Shown piece by piece: positions 7,060 through 15,075 of a stretch of DNA of 27,071 bases (the stretch's first letter is position 1; each line of letters opens with the position of its first letter). The notes under the pieces were generated by a model. It did not search any database and was not told where the DNA came from. It worked only from the letters and a program-made list of their open reading frames with translations. The stretch is from Burkholderiales bacterium. Lineage in GTDB: Bacteria > Pseudomonadota > Gammaproteobacteria > Burkholderiales > CAIKXV01. The position numbers were made by a program, and so were the translations under genes. The DNA is taken from contig JACMMK010000366.1 in assembly GCA_014379045.1 (NCBI GenBank), positions 1-27,071 on the forward strand, given 5' to 3'.

Positions 7060-10000
7060 GTGGCCGACGTCTTCATCTCCTACGCCCGCGCCGACGGAGC
7101 GTTCGTACGCGAGCTCCACGAGTCTCTCGCAGCGGCGCAGCACGAGACGTGGGTCGACTGGCAGGGCATTCCGCCGACGGCGGAATGGCTGGCCGAGATC
7201 TATCGCGCCATCGATGCCGCCAACGCCTCGATCTTCGTGATCAGCCCGGCCTGGGTGGCGTCTCGCGTTTGCCGATTGGAACTCGATCACGCCGCGGCCC
7301 AGGGCAAGCGTCTGATCCCCGTGGTCTGCGCCGACGCCCCCGACAGCAGTGTCCCCGAAGCCTTGGCGCGCCTGAACTGGGTGCTGATGCGCCCGACCGA
7401 TGACTTCGCGGAAGCGCTTCGTCGCCTGATCACAGGGCTGGACACGGATCTGGATTGGGCACGCGCCCACACCCGGCTGATCGTGCGCGCGGCGGAATGG
7501 ACCGCACGCAGACGCGACGACAGCGGCCTGCTCCGCGGTGCCGATCTCACCGACGCCGAGCGCTGGCTCGGCGAAGCCGCAGCGCATACCGAGCCCACAC
7601 CCACTCCGCTGCAGGCGGAATACATTCGGCACAGTCGGCAGTCCGCGACCCGCCGGCAGCGATCACTGCTCGGCGCGGTCGCCGGTGCATTCGTGATTGC
7701 CGTCGGGTTGGCGATCTGGGCGGTGGTCGAACGCGGTACCGCCCAGATGAACGAACGGGCGGCGAAGGAGCAGGAGGGGTTCGCCGTGAAACAGCGCGGC
7801 ATCGCCGAGCAGCGCACCGTCGAGGCGCGCGCCGCACAAGTCGCCGAGACAGAGCAGCGGCTTGCAGCCGAAACCGCTCAGGCGGCCGAGACGCAGCAGC
7901 GGCTGGCTGCCGAAACCGCACGTTCGGCCGAGACCCAACAGCGCCTGGCGGCCGAAGCTGCCGAGCGCGAGGCCGTTGCACAACGCGACGAGGCCGTGCG
8001 TCAACGCCGCGCAGCGCAGGCCAGACAGCTCGCGGCACGCGCCGAGTTCCTGCAAGGCAGCGACCCGGGCCTGGCACAGAAAGCGGTGTTGCTGGCCGCC
8101 GAGTCGATGAACCTGCTGCCCAATGTCGAGGCAGACCAGGTGCTCCGGCGTGCGTTGAGGGTGATGGCACCGCGTATCGGCGCGTTGACGCACGGCGGCA
8201 TCGTCGAACCACTCGCAACGCAAGGTGAGGGAGCCTGGTTGGCGATCGGGGACCGGCTCGGTGTGCTGCGTCGCTTCAACCTCGCCGAGATGCGCGTTGA
8301 AACGTCGTATGAGCTCGGTCGTCGTATCGAGCAGGTCGCCGTAGCGCCGGTCGGCCGCATCGTTGCTGCAGGTGTCCGACGAGAGGGGCTGAGGATCGTC
8401 GACGAACGTCCGGAAGGGCCCGCGCAACAGATCACGGATGACAGTTGCGACGTGCACGCGTTGCGGTTTTCCTCGACTGCGTCGCACCTCGCAGTGGCCT
8501 GTCCCCGTGGGGTCGTGCTTTGGAACACAGCCGGCTGGGGCGAACCGCTGAGACTGCGTATCCCCAACGACGCCGTCGCCGTGGCATTCGATCCGGACGG
8601 CACGCGGCTCGTCGCGCTCGACAGCGAGGGCGACCTGCGCGTCTGGAATCTTCAAGGCAAAGCGCTTGCGCATGTGGTCGGACAGGAGAGCGGCGCCGCT
8701 TCCCGTTGGTCGCGCTGCTGCGTGGGATTTCTGGCCTTCAGCTCCGACGGTCGCTACCTGGCCGCAACCAACCTCGAGCAACGCGACATCCGCCTGTTCA
8801 ACACCGCAGACTGGAAACTGCATGCGCGACTCGACCATGAGTCGCCGGTGCACGCCCTCAGTTTCGACCGAAGCATCGAGCGCCTGGCGACCGGCACCGT
8901 CAACGGCCGTGTCCGGGTGTGGGACGTGACGAGTGCCCGCGTGATGTGGATCGCCGACCATGCCGCCGAAGTGACGCACCTGCGACTCGACATGCGTCCT
9001 TCAACTGCGGACACGGCGACGCTCGTCTCGACCAGCACCGACCGCACCGTTCGGGTCTGGGATCCCTGGACCGGCGTCGAGCGCATGCGCGCCAGCCACG
9101 TGGGCCCGGTCGTCTGGGCCGACATCGTGGCGGGCCGCCTCGTTACCGCCGAGCAGTCCATGCATGTCGGATTCTGGCGGACCGAGTCGCAGTCGGTGCC
9201 GTTACAGCTGTCCAGATTCAAGGATTCTCTGCCACCGCTCGACACGTGTGTCGACGCCAACAGCAACACGATGGCTGTTGCGTTCACGGCCAACGCTGTG
9301 ACGATCGACGCAAAGAGCGTGCGACAGCAACAAGAGATTTTCTATAGAACGAGCAGTCCACGCGGCGTGGCTTTCGCACCAGGTTGCCGATGGCTTGCGC
9401 TAGGCGACGGGAACGGCCTGCAGATCCACTCGACGATCAGAGGGCAGAAGACCTTCGAAGAAAAAGGTTTCTTCGCAGGCGCCTCGATGGCCTTTTCAGG
9501 CACGGCGCGCTGGCTGACGCTGAATCATCGGGACCGCGATTCACAGCTGAGGCGCAGTGCAGACTGGCAGATAGTCGGCTTTGGCGCTGCGTGCGCGAGG
9601 CCGCGCGATCTTGTCGTAAGTCGTGATGAGCGCAGCGTGGCGTTGCGCTGCGGCGAGGACCTCGTCGTGTTCGACATCGACAGCGGCCGCGAATCCGCGC
9701 GACGGCCCGCGAAGCAAACCCAATTTCGCTTCGTGCCCGGTAGCGGCGACCTCGTGGTCGTATCGGCCGGGCGGCTGCAGTTGCTGTCGATGCCTGGGCT
9801 TGCCGAGCGCGCCACGGTCGTTCTGCCCTCGGGTGATCCGGGCCAGCTCGCCATAAGCCCGCGCGGCGGCCATGTCGCCTTGGCAGGCTGGAAGCAACAG
9901 ACTGTGTGGACGCTTCCGTCGCTCCAACGTGTGGGCGAACTCGACGAAGCGGTAGCAGGTGGGCCCGACGAGATCCGGCTGAGCTTCACGCCCGACGACC

Positions 10001-10458
10001 GGTCGATGATCGTGCGCGGCAATCAACGCCTGCGCGTGGTGCAACTGCAGCCGTGGAGACCGACCCAGACATTCGAACATCTCGGAGACGTCATCGCCGT
10101 AGCCACCGACCCCGCGCAGCGCCAGTTGGCCGCCGTTATCGCCTGGCGTCCGCCCGAGCGCGAGATCCGACACGCCGTGCAGGTTTGGCCGCTCGGCGGC
10201 GAGAGCCACGCGGAAACCGTGCGTTTCGATCTGCAGCGCGAGTCACGCACTTTGCAATTCAGTCCCGACGGGCGTTTTCTGCTGGCCGACAATCTCTATG
10301 CGCTGCAGCCTGCAGAATTGGTCACCGCAGCGTGCCGACTCGTTTCACGCAACCTCACCACGCGCGAGTGGACACGCGAACTCGGCGAAATCCCGTACCG
10401 GCTGACCTGCCCGGGCCTGCCTAAACCGGACGACAAGACCCCGGACTGGGAGCGCTGA
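7060..10458 (+). CDS. TIR domain - transmembrane helix - coiled coil - WD40 beta-propeller protein
   Basis: 1132 residues. An N-terminal TIR domain (about 1-135) shows DVFISYARADGAFVREL, then DWQGIPPTAEW and VISPAWVASRVCRLEL. E74 is the likely catalytic glutamate if the domain is an NAD-cleaving TIR. A single hydrophobic helix follows at about 203-223 (LLGAVAGAFVIAVGLAIWAV), then a long alanine/glutamine/glutamate-rich coiled coil at about 230-327 containing three near-identical 14-residue repeats. The rest is a large WD40-like propeller with blade motifs such as DLRVWNL (about 525-531), DIRLFNTADWK (about 576), GRVRVWDV (about 617) and DRTVRVWDPW (about 660). No NACHT/STAND ATPase is present between TIR and WD40, where one often occurs. 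The start is GTG 7060, chosen because the TIR fold begins at once. Probably a membrane-anchored sensor (propeller) with a signalling or toxic TIR end; its trigger is unknown. Confidence 0.88.
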   Translation: MADVFISYARADGAFVRELHESLAAAQHETWVDWQGIPPTAEWLAEIYRAIDAANASIFVISPAWVASRVCRLELDHAAAQGKRLIPVVCADAPDSSVPEALARLNWVLMRPTDDFAEALRRLITGLDTDLDWARAHTRLIVRAAEWTARRRDDSGLLRGADLTDAERWLGEAAAHTEPTPTPLQAEYIRHSRQSATRRQRSLLGAVAGAFVIAVGLAIWAVVERGTAQMNERAAKEQEGFAVKQRGIAEQRTVEARAAQVAETEQRLAAETAQAAETQQRLAAETARSAETQQRLAAEAAEREAVAQRDEAVRQRRAAQARQLAARAEFLQGSDPGLAQKAVLLAAESMNLLPNVEADQVLRRALRVMAPRIGALTHGGIVEPLATQGEGAWLAIGDRLGVLRRFNLAEMRVETSYELGRRIEQVAVAPVGRIVAAGVRREGLRIVDERPEGPAQQITDDSCDVHALRFSSTASHLAVACPRGVVLWNTAGWGEPLRLRIPNDAVAVAFDPDGTRLVALDSEGDLRVWNLQGKALAHVVGQESGAASRWSRCCVGFLAFSSDGRYLAATNLEQRDIRLFNTADWKLHARLDHESPVHALSFDRSIERLATGTVNGRVRVWDVTSARVMWIADHAAEVTHLRLDMRPSTADTATLVSTSTDRTVRVWDPWTGVERMRASHVGPVVWADIVAGRLVTAEQSMHVGFWRTESQSVPLQLSRFKDSLPPLDTCVDANSNTMAVAFTANAVTIDAKSVRQQQEIFYRTSSPRGVAFAPGCRWLALGDGNGLQIHSTIRGQKTFEEKGFFAGASMAFSGTARWLTLNHRDRDSQLRRSADWQIVGFGAACARPRDLVVSRDERSVALRCGEDLVVFDIDSGRESARRPAKQTQFRFVPGSGDLVVVSAGRLQLLSMPGLAERATVVLPSGDPGQLAISPRGGHVALAGWKQQTVWTLPSLQRVGELDEAVAGGPDEIRLSFTPDDRSMIVRGNQRLRVVQLQPWRPTQTFEHLGDVIAVATDPAQRQLAAVIAWRPPEREIRHAVQVWPLGGESHAETVRFDLQRESRTLQFSPDGRFLLADNLYALQPAELVTAACRLVSRNLTTREWTRELGEIPYRLTCPGLPKPDDKTPDWER
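7834..7959 (+). repeat. Three tandem 42-bp coding repeats (14-residue coiled-coil units)
   Basis: Codons 259-300 of the TIR-WD40 gene form three units of the pattern AQxAETxQRLAAET. They differ at only a few positions (V/A/S at unit position 3, E/Q at position 7, T/A at position 14). Two heptads per unit fit a coiled coil. The DNA copies have diverged at silent sites, so the repeat is not brand new. Confidence 0.9.
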
Positions 10459-10490
10459 GTCCGCGCGGCTACGACACGCGCACGCGGATG

Positions 10491-11489
10491 TCACCCCTCG
10501 ACCTTCTCCACCACCCCGCTCTTCGTCGCCTTGAAGATCGCCTCGAGCGCCGAGATGTTCGCGACCATCTGCGCGCGCGGGACCGGATACGGCGCACGCC
10601 CCTCGGCTGCATCGGCGAAGGCCTCGAGATTGGCGAGCACACCAGGGACCGGTGGAAACTCGCGCACTTCGCGGCGTCCGCCGCGAAAGCACTGCGTCAT
10701 CGTCCAGCCCTCGGGCGCTTCCGGATGCGTCTTGTCGCGCACCTCGATCCACCCTTCGTTGCAGTAGATCGCGAAGCGCCCGTCGAACGGCGTGGCGAGG
10801 ATCGCGCTGATCAGCGCATGGCCGCCGCTCTTGAAAGACACCAGGATCGCCAGCGTGTCGCCATTGGACAGATGACTGCCGAGTTGCTTGACGCTCGCAT
10901 AGACGTGATCGGCCTCGCCAAACACACCGACCGACAGGTCGAGCAGATGGATGCCGGTGGCGGTCATCGGACCGGCCGGCGCCTCCTTGCCCGACAGCCG
11001 CCAGTTGTCGGCGGCAAGCGTCAGGAACTTGTCCTGACTGAAGTTCGCTTCGACCTGCAACGGCTTGCCGAGCACGCCCGACTTGACGATCTTCATCATC
11101 TCGACGATCGGTGGCTCGAACCGACGTTCGTGGCCGACCGCCAGGGCGACGCCGGCCTTCTCCACCGCCGCCACCGCGCGCAACACATCGGCACGCGTCA
11201 TCGACAACGGCTTCTCGCAGAACACATGCTTGCCCGCGGCCGCGGCGGCAACGATCTGGTCGGTGTGCTGGGTGTGCGGCGTGCACAGCACGACCCCCTG
11301 GATCGACGGGTCCTTCAACACCGCAGCGAACTCCGACACCACCTCGACGCGGTGCTCGCGCGCGAAGTCGGCGATCGACGCCGGATTCACCTCGACCACC
11401 GTGTTCACTGCCAGCTTGCTGCTGGTCTTGAGCAGCGGGACGATGATCTTGCCCCACCATCCCATGCCGACGACGGCAACGTTCATCAT
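10491..11489 (-). CDS. Gfo/Idh/MocA-family NAD(P)-dependent oxidoreductase
   Basis: 332 residues, normal for the family. The N-terminal Rossmann motif is VAVVGMGWWGK (4-14). The cofactor/active-site lysine motif is CEKPLS (EKP at 92-94) and the catalytic segment GIHLLDL carries H181 and D184. The C-terminal alpha/beta domain runs to the end. Such enzymes oxidise or reduce sugar-like or alicyclic alcohols/ketones. Two adjacent ATGs (11489, 11486) follow a GAGGGG box. The gap to the upstream LLM monooxygenase gene is 13 nt, so it is co-transcribed with it. It is clearly more distant from the two dehydrogenases at 17194 and 19062 than those are from each other. Confidence 0.9.
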   Translation of the reverse strand: MMNVAVVGMGWWGKIIVPLLKTSSKLAVNTVVEVNPASIADFAREHRVEVVSEFAAVLKDPSIQGVVLCTPHTQHTDQIVAAAAAGKHVFCEKPLSMTRADVLRAVAAVEKAGVALAVGHERRFEPPIVEMMKIVKSGVLGKPLQVEANFSQDKFLTLAADNWRLSGKEAPAGPMTATGIHLLDLSVGVFGEADHVYASVKQLGSHLSNGDTLAILVSFKSGGHALISAILATPFDGRFAIYCNEGWIEVRDKTHPEAPEGWTMTQCFRGGRREVREFPPVPGVLANLEAFADAAEGRAPYPVPRAQMVANISALEAIFKATKSGVVEKVEG

Positions 11490-11502
11490 CTCGTCATTCC
11501 CC

Positions 11503-12633
11503 TCATGCGGCCCTGGCGGCTTCGGCAGGCCGGGCCGACCGGCCCGATGCGATCGCGGCGTTGACCGCCGGCATCACCTTCTCGGCCATCAGTTCCATCG
11601 AGCGCTTGCCGAGCTTCGGATCGATCCAGTCCTGGCACGCATAGACCAGCGTGCCGAAGTCGCCCACTTCTTCACGGAACGCGAGGATCTGGTCGACGAC
11701 GCTGTTGACCGTCCCCGAGAGCGTCAGTTTGCTGTTCACGTATTCGGGCGTGATCATCGAATCGGGCAGGCTTTGATCCGCCTTGAACAGGTTGCCGCGA
11801 TTGCCGAAGCCGACCAGCTTGCGGATCAGCTGCTTGAAGTAGAAATGATACGGTCCTTGCTCGCCTTGACCGTAGCGCGCCGCGGTCGCGTCGTCGTCGG
11901 CAACGAAGATGCATTTGGCGACGCTCCAGTCGGCGGGGTCGGCGACCTGGCCGATGTTCTTCTTGCCCTCGACGTAGCTGTCCCAGTGCGTCTTCACCCA
12001 CTGCGGCAGCAAAAAGTTCGCCGAGATCGGTTTCCACCCGCGCTCGGCCATCGCGATGACACCCTTCGAGAAGGGTGCGACGACGGTCCCGACGATCGGC
12101 GGATGCGGCTTCTGGAACGGCTTCAGGATGAACCCCTGGCCGATCTCCGGGATCATCGTCTTCTCGGTCGAGACTTCCCAGAACTGGCCCTTGAGGTTGT
12201 ACGGCGGCTCACCCTTCCAGATGTCGAGCACCATGTTGATCGCCTCGACGAACATCGCGTTGCGATCGCGGCCGTAGTTGCCGAATGCTTCGGCGTCCGA
12301 CATCAACCCGCCGGGGCTGATGCCCATGATGAAGCGGCCTTCGAGCAGGTTGTCGAGCATCGCCGCCTGCGCAGCGACGTTCGCCGGATGGCTGTTGGGC
12401 ATGTTGATCGTGCCGGTGCCGAGCTTGATCTGCTTCGTGTCGTGCGCGAGGCTCGCCAGAAACATCATGCACGAGGTCACCGTTTCGGCCGCGTCGGTGA
12501 CATGTTCGCCGACGAAGGCTTCGGCATAGCCGAGCCGGTCGGCCAGGATGATCGCCTCGCGATCTTCCTTCAGCGACAGTGGCCAGGACTTGGTCGTGGG
12601 ATGCACCGGCATCATGAATGTCGACAGTTTCAT
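11503..12633 (-). CDS. LLM-class flavin-dependent monooxygenase (bacterial luciferase-like)
   Basis: 376 residues with the luciferase-like TIM barrel: MKLSTFMMPVHP at the start, AIILADRLGYAEAFVGEHV, LGTGTINMPNSHPANVAAQ, MLDNLLEGRFIMGISPGG and a C-terminal GTVNSVVDQILAFREEVGDF. The order matches FMN-dependent two-component monooxygenases that need reduced flavin from a partner reductase. That partner is probably the flavin reductase gene directly upstream (67-nt gap). The start ATG 12633 has a GGAG box 8 nt upstream. Substrate not deducible. The C-terminal tail is alanine-rich and probably disordered. Confidence 0.9.
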   Translation of the reverse strand: MKLSTFMMPVHPTTKSWPLSLKEDREAIILADRLGYAEAFVGEHVTDAAETVTSCMMFLASLAHDTKQIKLGTGTINMPNSHPANVAAQAAMLDNLLEGRFIMGISPGGLMSDAEAFGNYGRDRNAMFVEAINMVLDIWKGEPPYNLKGQFWEVSTEKTMIPEIGQGFILKPFQKPHPPIVGTVVAPFSKGVIAMAERGWKPISANFLLPQWVKTHWDSYVEGKKNIGQVADPADWSVAKCIFVADDDATAARYGQGEQGPYHFYFKQLIRKLVGFGNRGNLFKADQSLPDSMITPEYVNSKLTLSGTVNSVVDQILAFREEVGDFGTLVYACQDWIDPKLGKRSMELMAEKVMPAVNAAIASGRSARPAEAARAA

Positions 12634-12700
12634 GCGCGAATCTCCGAGAGGACTAGCGAGGAATCAAAGGTGTTGCTACGCGACGATCACCGTGCCGCGA

Positions 12701-13207
12701 TCAAGCCGCGAGACCCGCCGCGGTGCAATAGCGGCCCTGGCTGTAGATCAGTGGCTCGCCGTCGCCATAGTGCGCGGTTAGGACGCGACCGATGACGATC
12801 CGATGGTCGCCGCAGGTGACCGTATTCTCTACCCGGCATTCGAACGCGGCGAGGCTACCGCCGAGGAGCGGCACGCCGTCGATGCCCTCGTCGACATCCA
12901 ACCCGGCAAACTTGTCCTCGGCAGGACGGCAGAAACGCTGCGAGATCTCCTGCTGACCGGTAGCGAGCACATTCACAGCGAACGCACGACCCGTTTCGAA
13001 AGCCGCTTCGGAAGGCGACCCCGAGCGCAGATTCCACAGGATCATCGCCGGCTCGAGCGACAGCGACGTGAACGAGTTGACCGTCAGACCGGTGCGCCGC
13101 CCGTCGTGCAGTAGGCCCGTGATCACGGTCACCCCTGTGGCGAATCGACCAAACGCATCGCGCAGTTGACGCTGCGCAGAATCACCGATCAGGTCGAGGC
13201 GGGTCAT
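12701..13207 (-). CDS. Flavin reductase family protein (HpaC/FMN-binding split-barrel)
   Basis: 168 residues, typical size. Motifs: LRDAFGRFATGVTVITG near the N-terminus, GLTVNSFTSLSLEPAMILW for FMN binding, FAVNVLATGQQEISQRF in the middle, and a C-terminal CGDHRIVIGRVLTAHYGDGEPL with YSQGRY. It would supply FMNH2 to the monooxygenase encoded next. The ATG at 13207 follows GGAGACCCC. It is first gene of the minus-strand operon 13207-10491 and diverges from the LysR gene at 13360, the usual layout for LysR-controlled catabolic operons. Confidence 0.9.
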   Translation of the reverse strand: MTRLDLIGDSAQRQLRDAFGRFATGVTVITGLLHDGRRTGLTVNSFTSLSLEPAMILWNLRSGSPSEAAFETGRAFAVNVLATGQQEISQRFCRPAEDKFAGLDVDEGIDGVPLLGGSLAAFECRVENTVTCGDHRIVIGRVLTAHYGDGEPLIYSQGRYCTAAGLAA

Positions 13208-13273
13208 GGGGTCTCCTGGGTCTGCGCTGAACTGGCGCAGTGGATCAAGTGCGCCACTCTAGCGCCCGCGACG

Positions 13274-13300
13274 CATTACGCCAAATGATCATTCGTAATG
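13274..13300. promoter_or_regulatory. Nested palindrome, candidate LysR operator
   Basis: CATTACG (13274-13280) and CGTAATG (13294-13300) form a perfect 7-bp inverted repeat. Within the 13-bp spacer lies the perfect palindrome AATGATCATT (13284-13293). The site is AT-rich compared with its surroundings and lies midway between the divergent flavin reductase and LysR starts. T-N11-A spacing consistent with LysR binding can be found in it. Confidence 0.6.
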
Positions 13301-13359
13301 TGTTCGATCAGGTTCCGTTATCATCGATCCGTCCTGATCTGCACGGAGCGCAGACGCCC

Positions 13360-14328
13360 ATGCCCTCGCTGACTGCAATCCGTCTGTTCACGGCGGCTTA
13401 TGAAGAGCGTTCCTTCTCCCGGGCGGCGGCACGGGAGCACACGACTCAGCCCGCTGTCTCGCAGCGAATCCGCGCGCTCGAGGACGAACTCGGCGTGAAG
13501 TTGCTGGAACGCTCACCGTCGCAGGTGGTGGCGACGCCGGCCGGTGCCGCCTACTACCGTCGCGCGATCGATCTGCTCGCCACCCTCGAGCAGGCCGGGC
13601 AGGACGCACGCCGCGTGGGCGCGGCGCTGTCGGGGGAAGTACGCGTGGGCTTGATGCCGTCACTGACCCGGTGTTGCCTCGCGCCCGCGCTGGCGACGTT
13701 CGGCACCCAGCATCCCCAGGTGACGCTGCGCGTGACCGAGGCCTACAGCGGTGCACTGACCGAACTGCTGCGTACCGGCGAACTCGACTTCGCGATCGTG
13801 CCGGCGTTCGAGGCACCGGTCGGCATTCGCAGTCGCTTCCTGGCGCGCACGCCGGAGCTCCTGGTGTCGCGCGCCGACGGCCGGTATCCGTCGTGTGCCC
13901 CGGTAAAGCCTGGGCAACTTCAGGACATCCGCCTGATGCTGCCCGGCGCGCTCAACACGCGCCGGCAGCGGATCGAGGGCTGGCTGGCGTCGAACGGCGC
14001 ATCGATCGCGCAGCGTCTCGAGCTCGATTCGATGTACGGCACGCTCGACATGATCGGACGCGGCGACTGGGTGGCGATCCTGCCGGGGGTGATGATGGCG
14101 CCGGAGATCGCCGACGGTTCGCTGTCGGTCTGCCCGCTGGCCGAGCCCCCGTTCAACCTAGACCTCGTCGTCATCGAAGCGGCGCGGCGTGCTCCTCCGC
14201 CGGCGGCCGCGGCGTTCCTGGACGAACTGGCGAAGAACGTCGACGCGCAAGTGCCGGTGCTGGCAGTCGCCCCGACGGCGGACCCGCTACGCCGGAAAGC
14301 CCTTGCCTCGGTGCGCACTGCCGGTTAG
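13360..14328 (+). CDS. LysR-family transcriptional regulator
   Basis: 322 residues. A winged helix-turn-helix occupies about residues 1-62: LTAIRLFTAAYEERSFSRAA, TTQPAVSQRIRALEDELG, LLERSPSQVVATPAG. The inducer-binding domain follows with EVRVGLMPSLTR and GELDFAIVPAFEAP. The ATG at 13360 is preferred over an upstream in-frame ATG at 13240 because it begins at the conserved start of the HTH. The extension would also run through the palindromic operator region. It most likely controls the divergent flavin reductase/monooxygenase/dehydrogenase operon; the inducer is unknown. The C-terminal tail after about residue 290 is alanine/proline-rich and longer than needed. Confidence 0.9.
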   Translation: MPSLTAIRLFTAAYEERSFSRAAAREHTTQPAVSQRIRALEDELGVKLLERSPSQVVATPAGAAYYRRAIDLLATLEQAGQDARRVGAALSGEVRVGLMPSLTRCCLAPALATFGTQHPQVTLRVTEAYSGALTELLRTGELDFAIVPAFEAPVGIRSRFLARTPELLVSRADGRYPSCAPVKPGQLQDIRLMLPGALNTRRQRIEGWLASNGASIAQRLELDSMYGTLDMIGRGDWVAILPGVMMAPEIADGSLSVCPLAEPPFNLDLVVIEAARRAPPPAAAAFLDELAKNVDAQVPVLAVAPTADPLRRKALASVRTAG

Positions 14329-14502
14329 CGTGTGGAATGCGGCGCGTTCTTTCTGCACCGCCGCCGCGCGCGAGACATTGTTCACGGTCGATGCAAGCAC
14401 CGCGAACCGGCGCCAGGCGTACCTCTGCGTGCCGGACGTATCGACCATTGCCGTCATTACTTGTCCTTCCGATCTCCGCCCCACCACGATCACGATAGTT
14501 CG

Positions 14503-15075
14503 ATGAGCGCCACCCTGCCGCGGTCACGCCGCCCGATCACCGTCGACGAGTATCACCTGATGGCTGAGGCGGGCGTGTTCGGCCCGGAGGAACGCGTCGA
14601 ACTGATCGAAGGGGAGTTGATCACCATGCCACCCATCGGCTGGCCGCATGCGCATGCGGTCAACGTACTCACACGCCGACTCGTGCTGGCATTCGGCGAA
14701 GACGCGATCGTCTCGGTGCAGAACCCGGTGGTCTTGCGGCCGCTCTCCGAGCCACAGCCGGACTTCGCCATCCTGCGTCGCGACTCCTGGCGCCGTCAGG
14801 AGACCCCGGATCCTGCCGACGTGCTGTTGTTGATCGAAGTCGCCGATTCGTCGCTCGCGTTCGACCGCCGGGTGAAGCTGCCGCTTTATGCACGGCACGA
14901 CGTGCCTGCGATGTGGCTGGTCGACATCGGACATCAGCTCGTGCGCTGCCATGATCTGCTCGACGGCGGGGCGTACACGCGGGTCGTCGACAAGCGGCCG
15001 GGCGACTACCTCGAACTGGAGGGCTTCGCGTCGCTGCGCCTGGCCGTCGCGGAAATCTTCGCGCTGCCAGAATAG
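14503..15075 (+). CDS. Uma2 family (DUF820) PD-(D/E)XK nuclease-fold protein
   Basis: 190 residues, the standard length. Features: PITVDEYHLMAEAGVFGPEE then RVELIEGELITMPPIGWPHA at the N-terminus, QPDFAIL (D87), LLLIEVADSS (E112) and RVKLPLYARHDVPAMWLVDI (K125 as a candidate catalytic lysine). These match the Uma2 restriction-endonuclease-like fold. The biological role of this family is unclear. The start is ATG 14503; the frame is open back to 14332 but that part is low-complexity read-through without family similarity. Its TAG stop (15073-15075) abuts the stop of the convergent Bug gene (15076) with no spacer, so neither gene has room for its own terminator. Confidence 0.85.
   Translation: MSATLPRSRRPITVDEYHLMAEAGVFGPEERVELIEGELITMPPIGWPHAHAVNVLTRRLVLAFGEDAIVSVQNPVVLRPLSEPQPDFAILRRDSWRRQETPDPADVLLLIEVADSSLAFDRRVKLPLYARHDVPAMWLVDIGHQLVRCHDLLDGGAYTRVVDKRPGDYLELEGFASLRLAVAEIFALPE

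Noticed and set aside
7060..10458. TIR-NACHT-WD40 (STAND) architecture
   Set aside because: No Walker A/B or NACHT sequence occurs between TIR and propeller; that space holds a membrane helix and coiled coil.
11065..12795. A 576-codon plus-strand frame opposite the dehydrogenase and LLM genes
   Set aside because: Shadow frame of two well-supported minus-strand genes.
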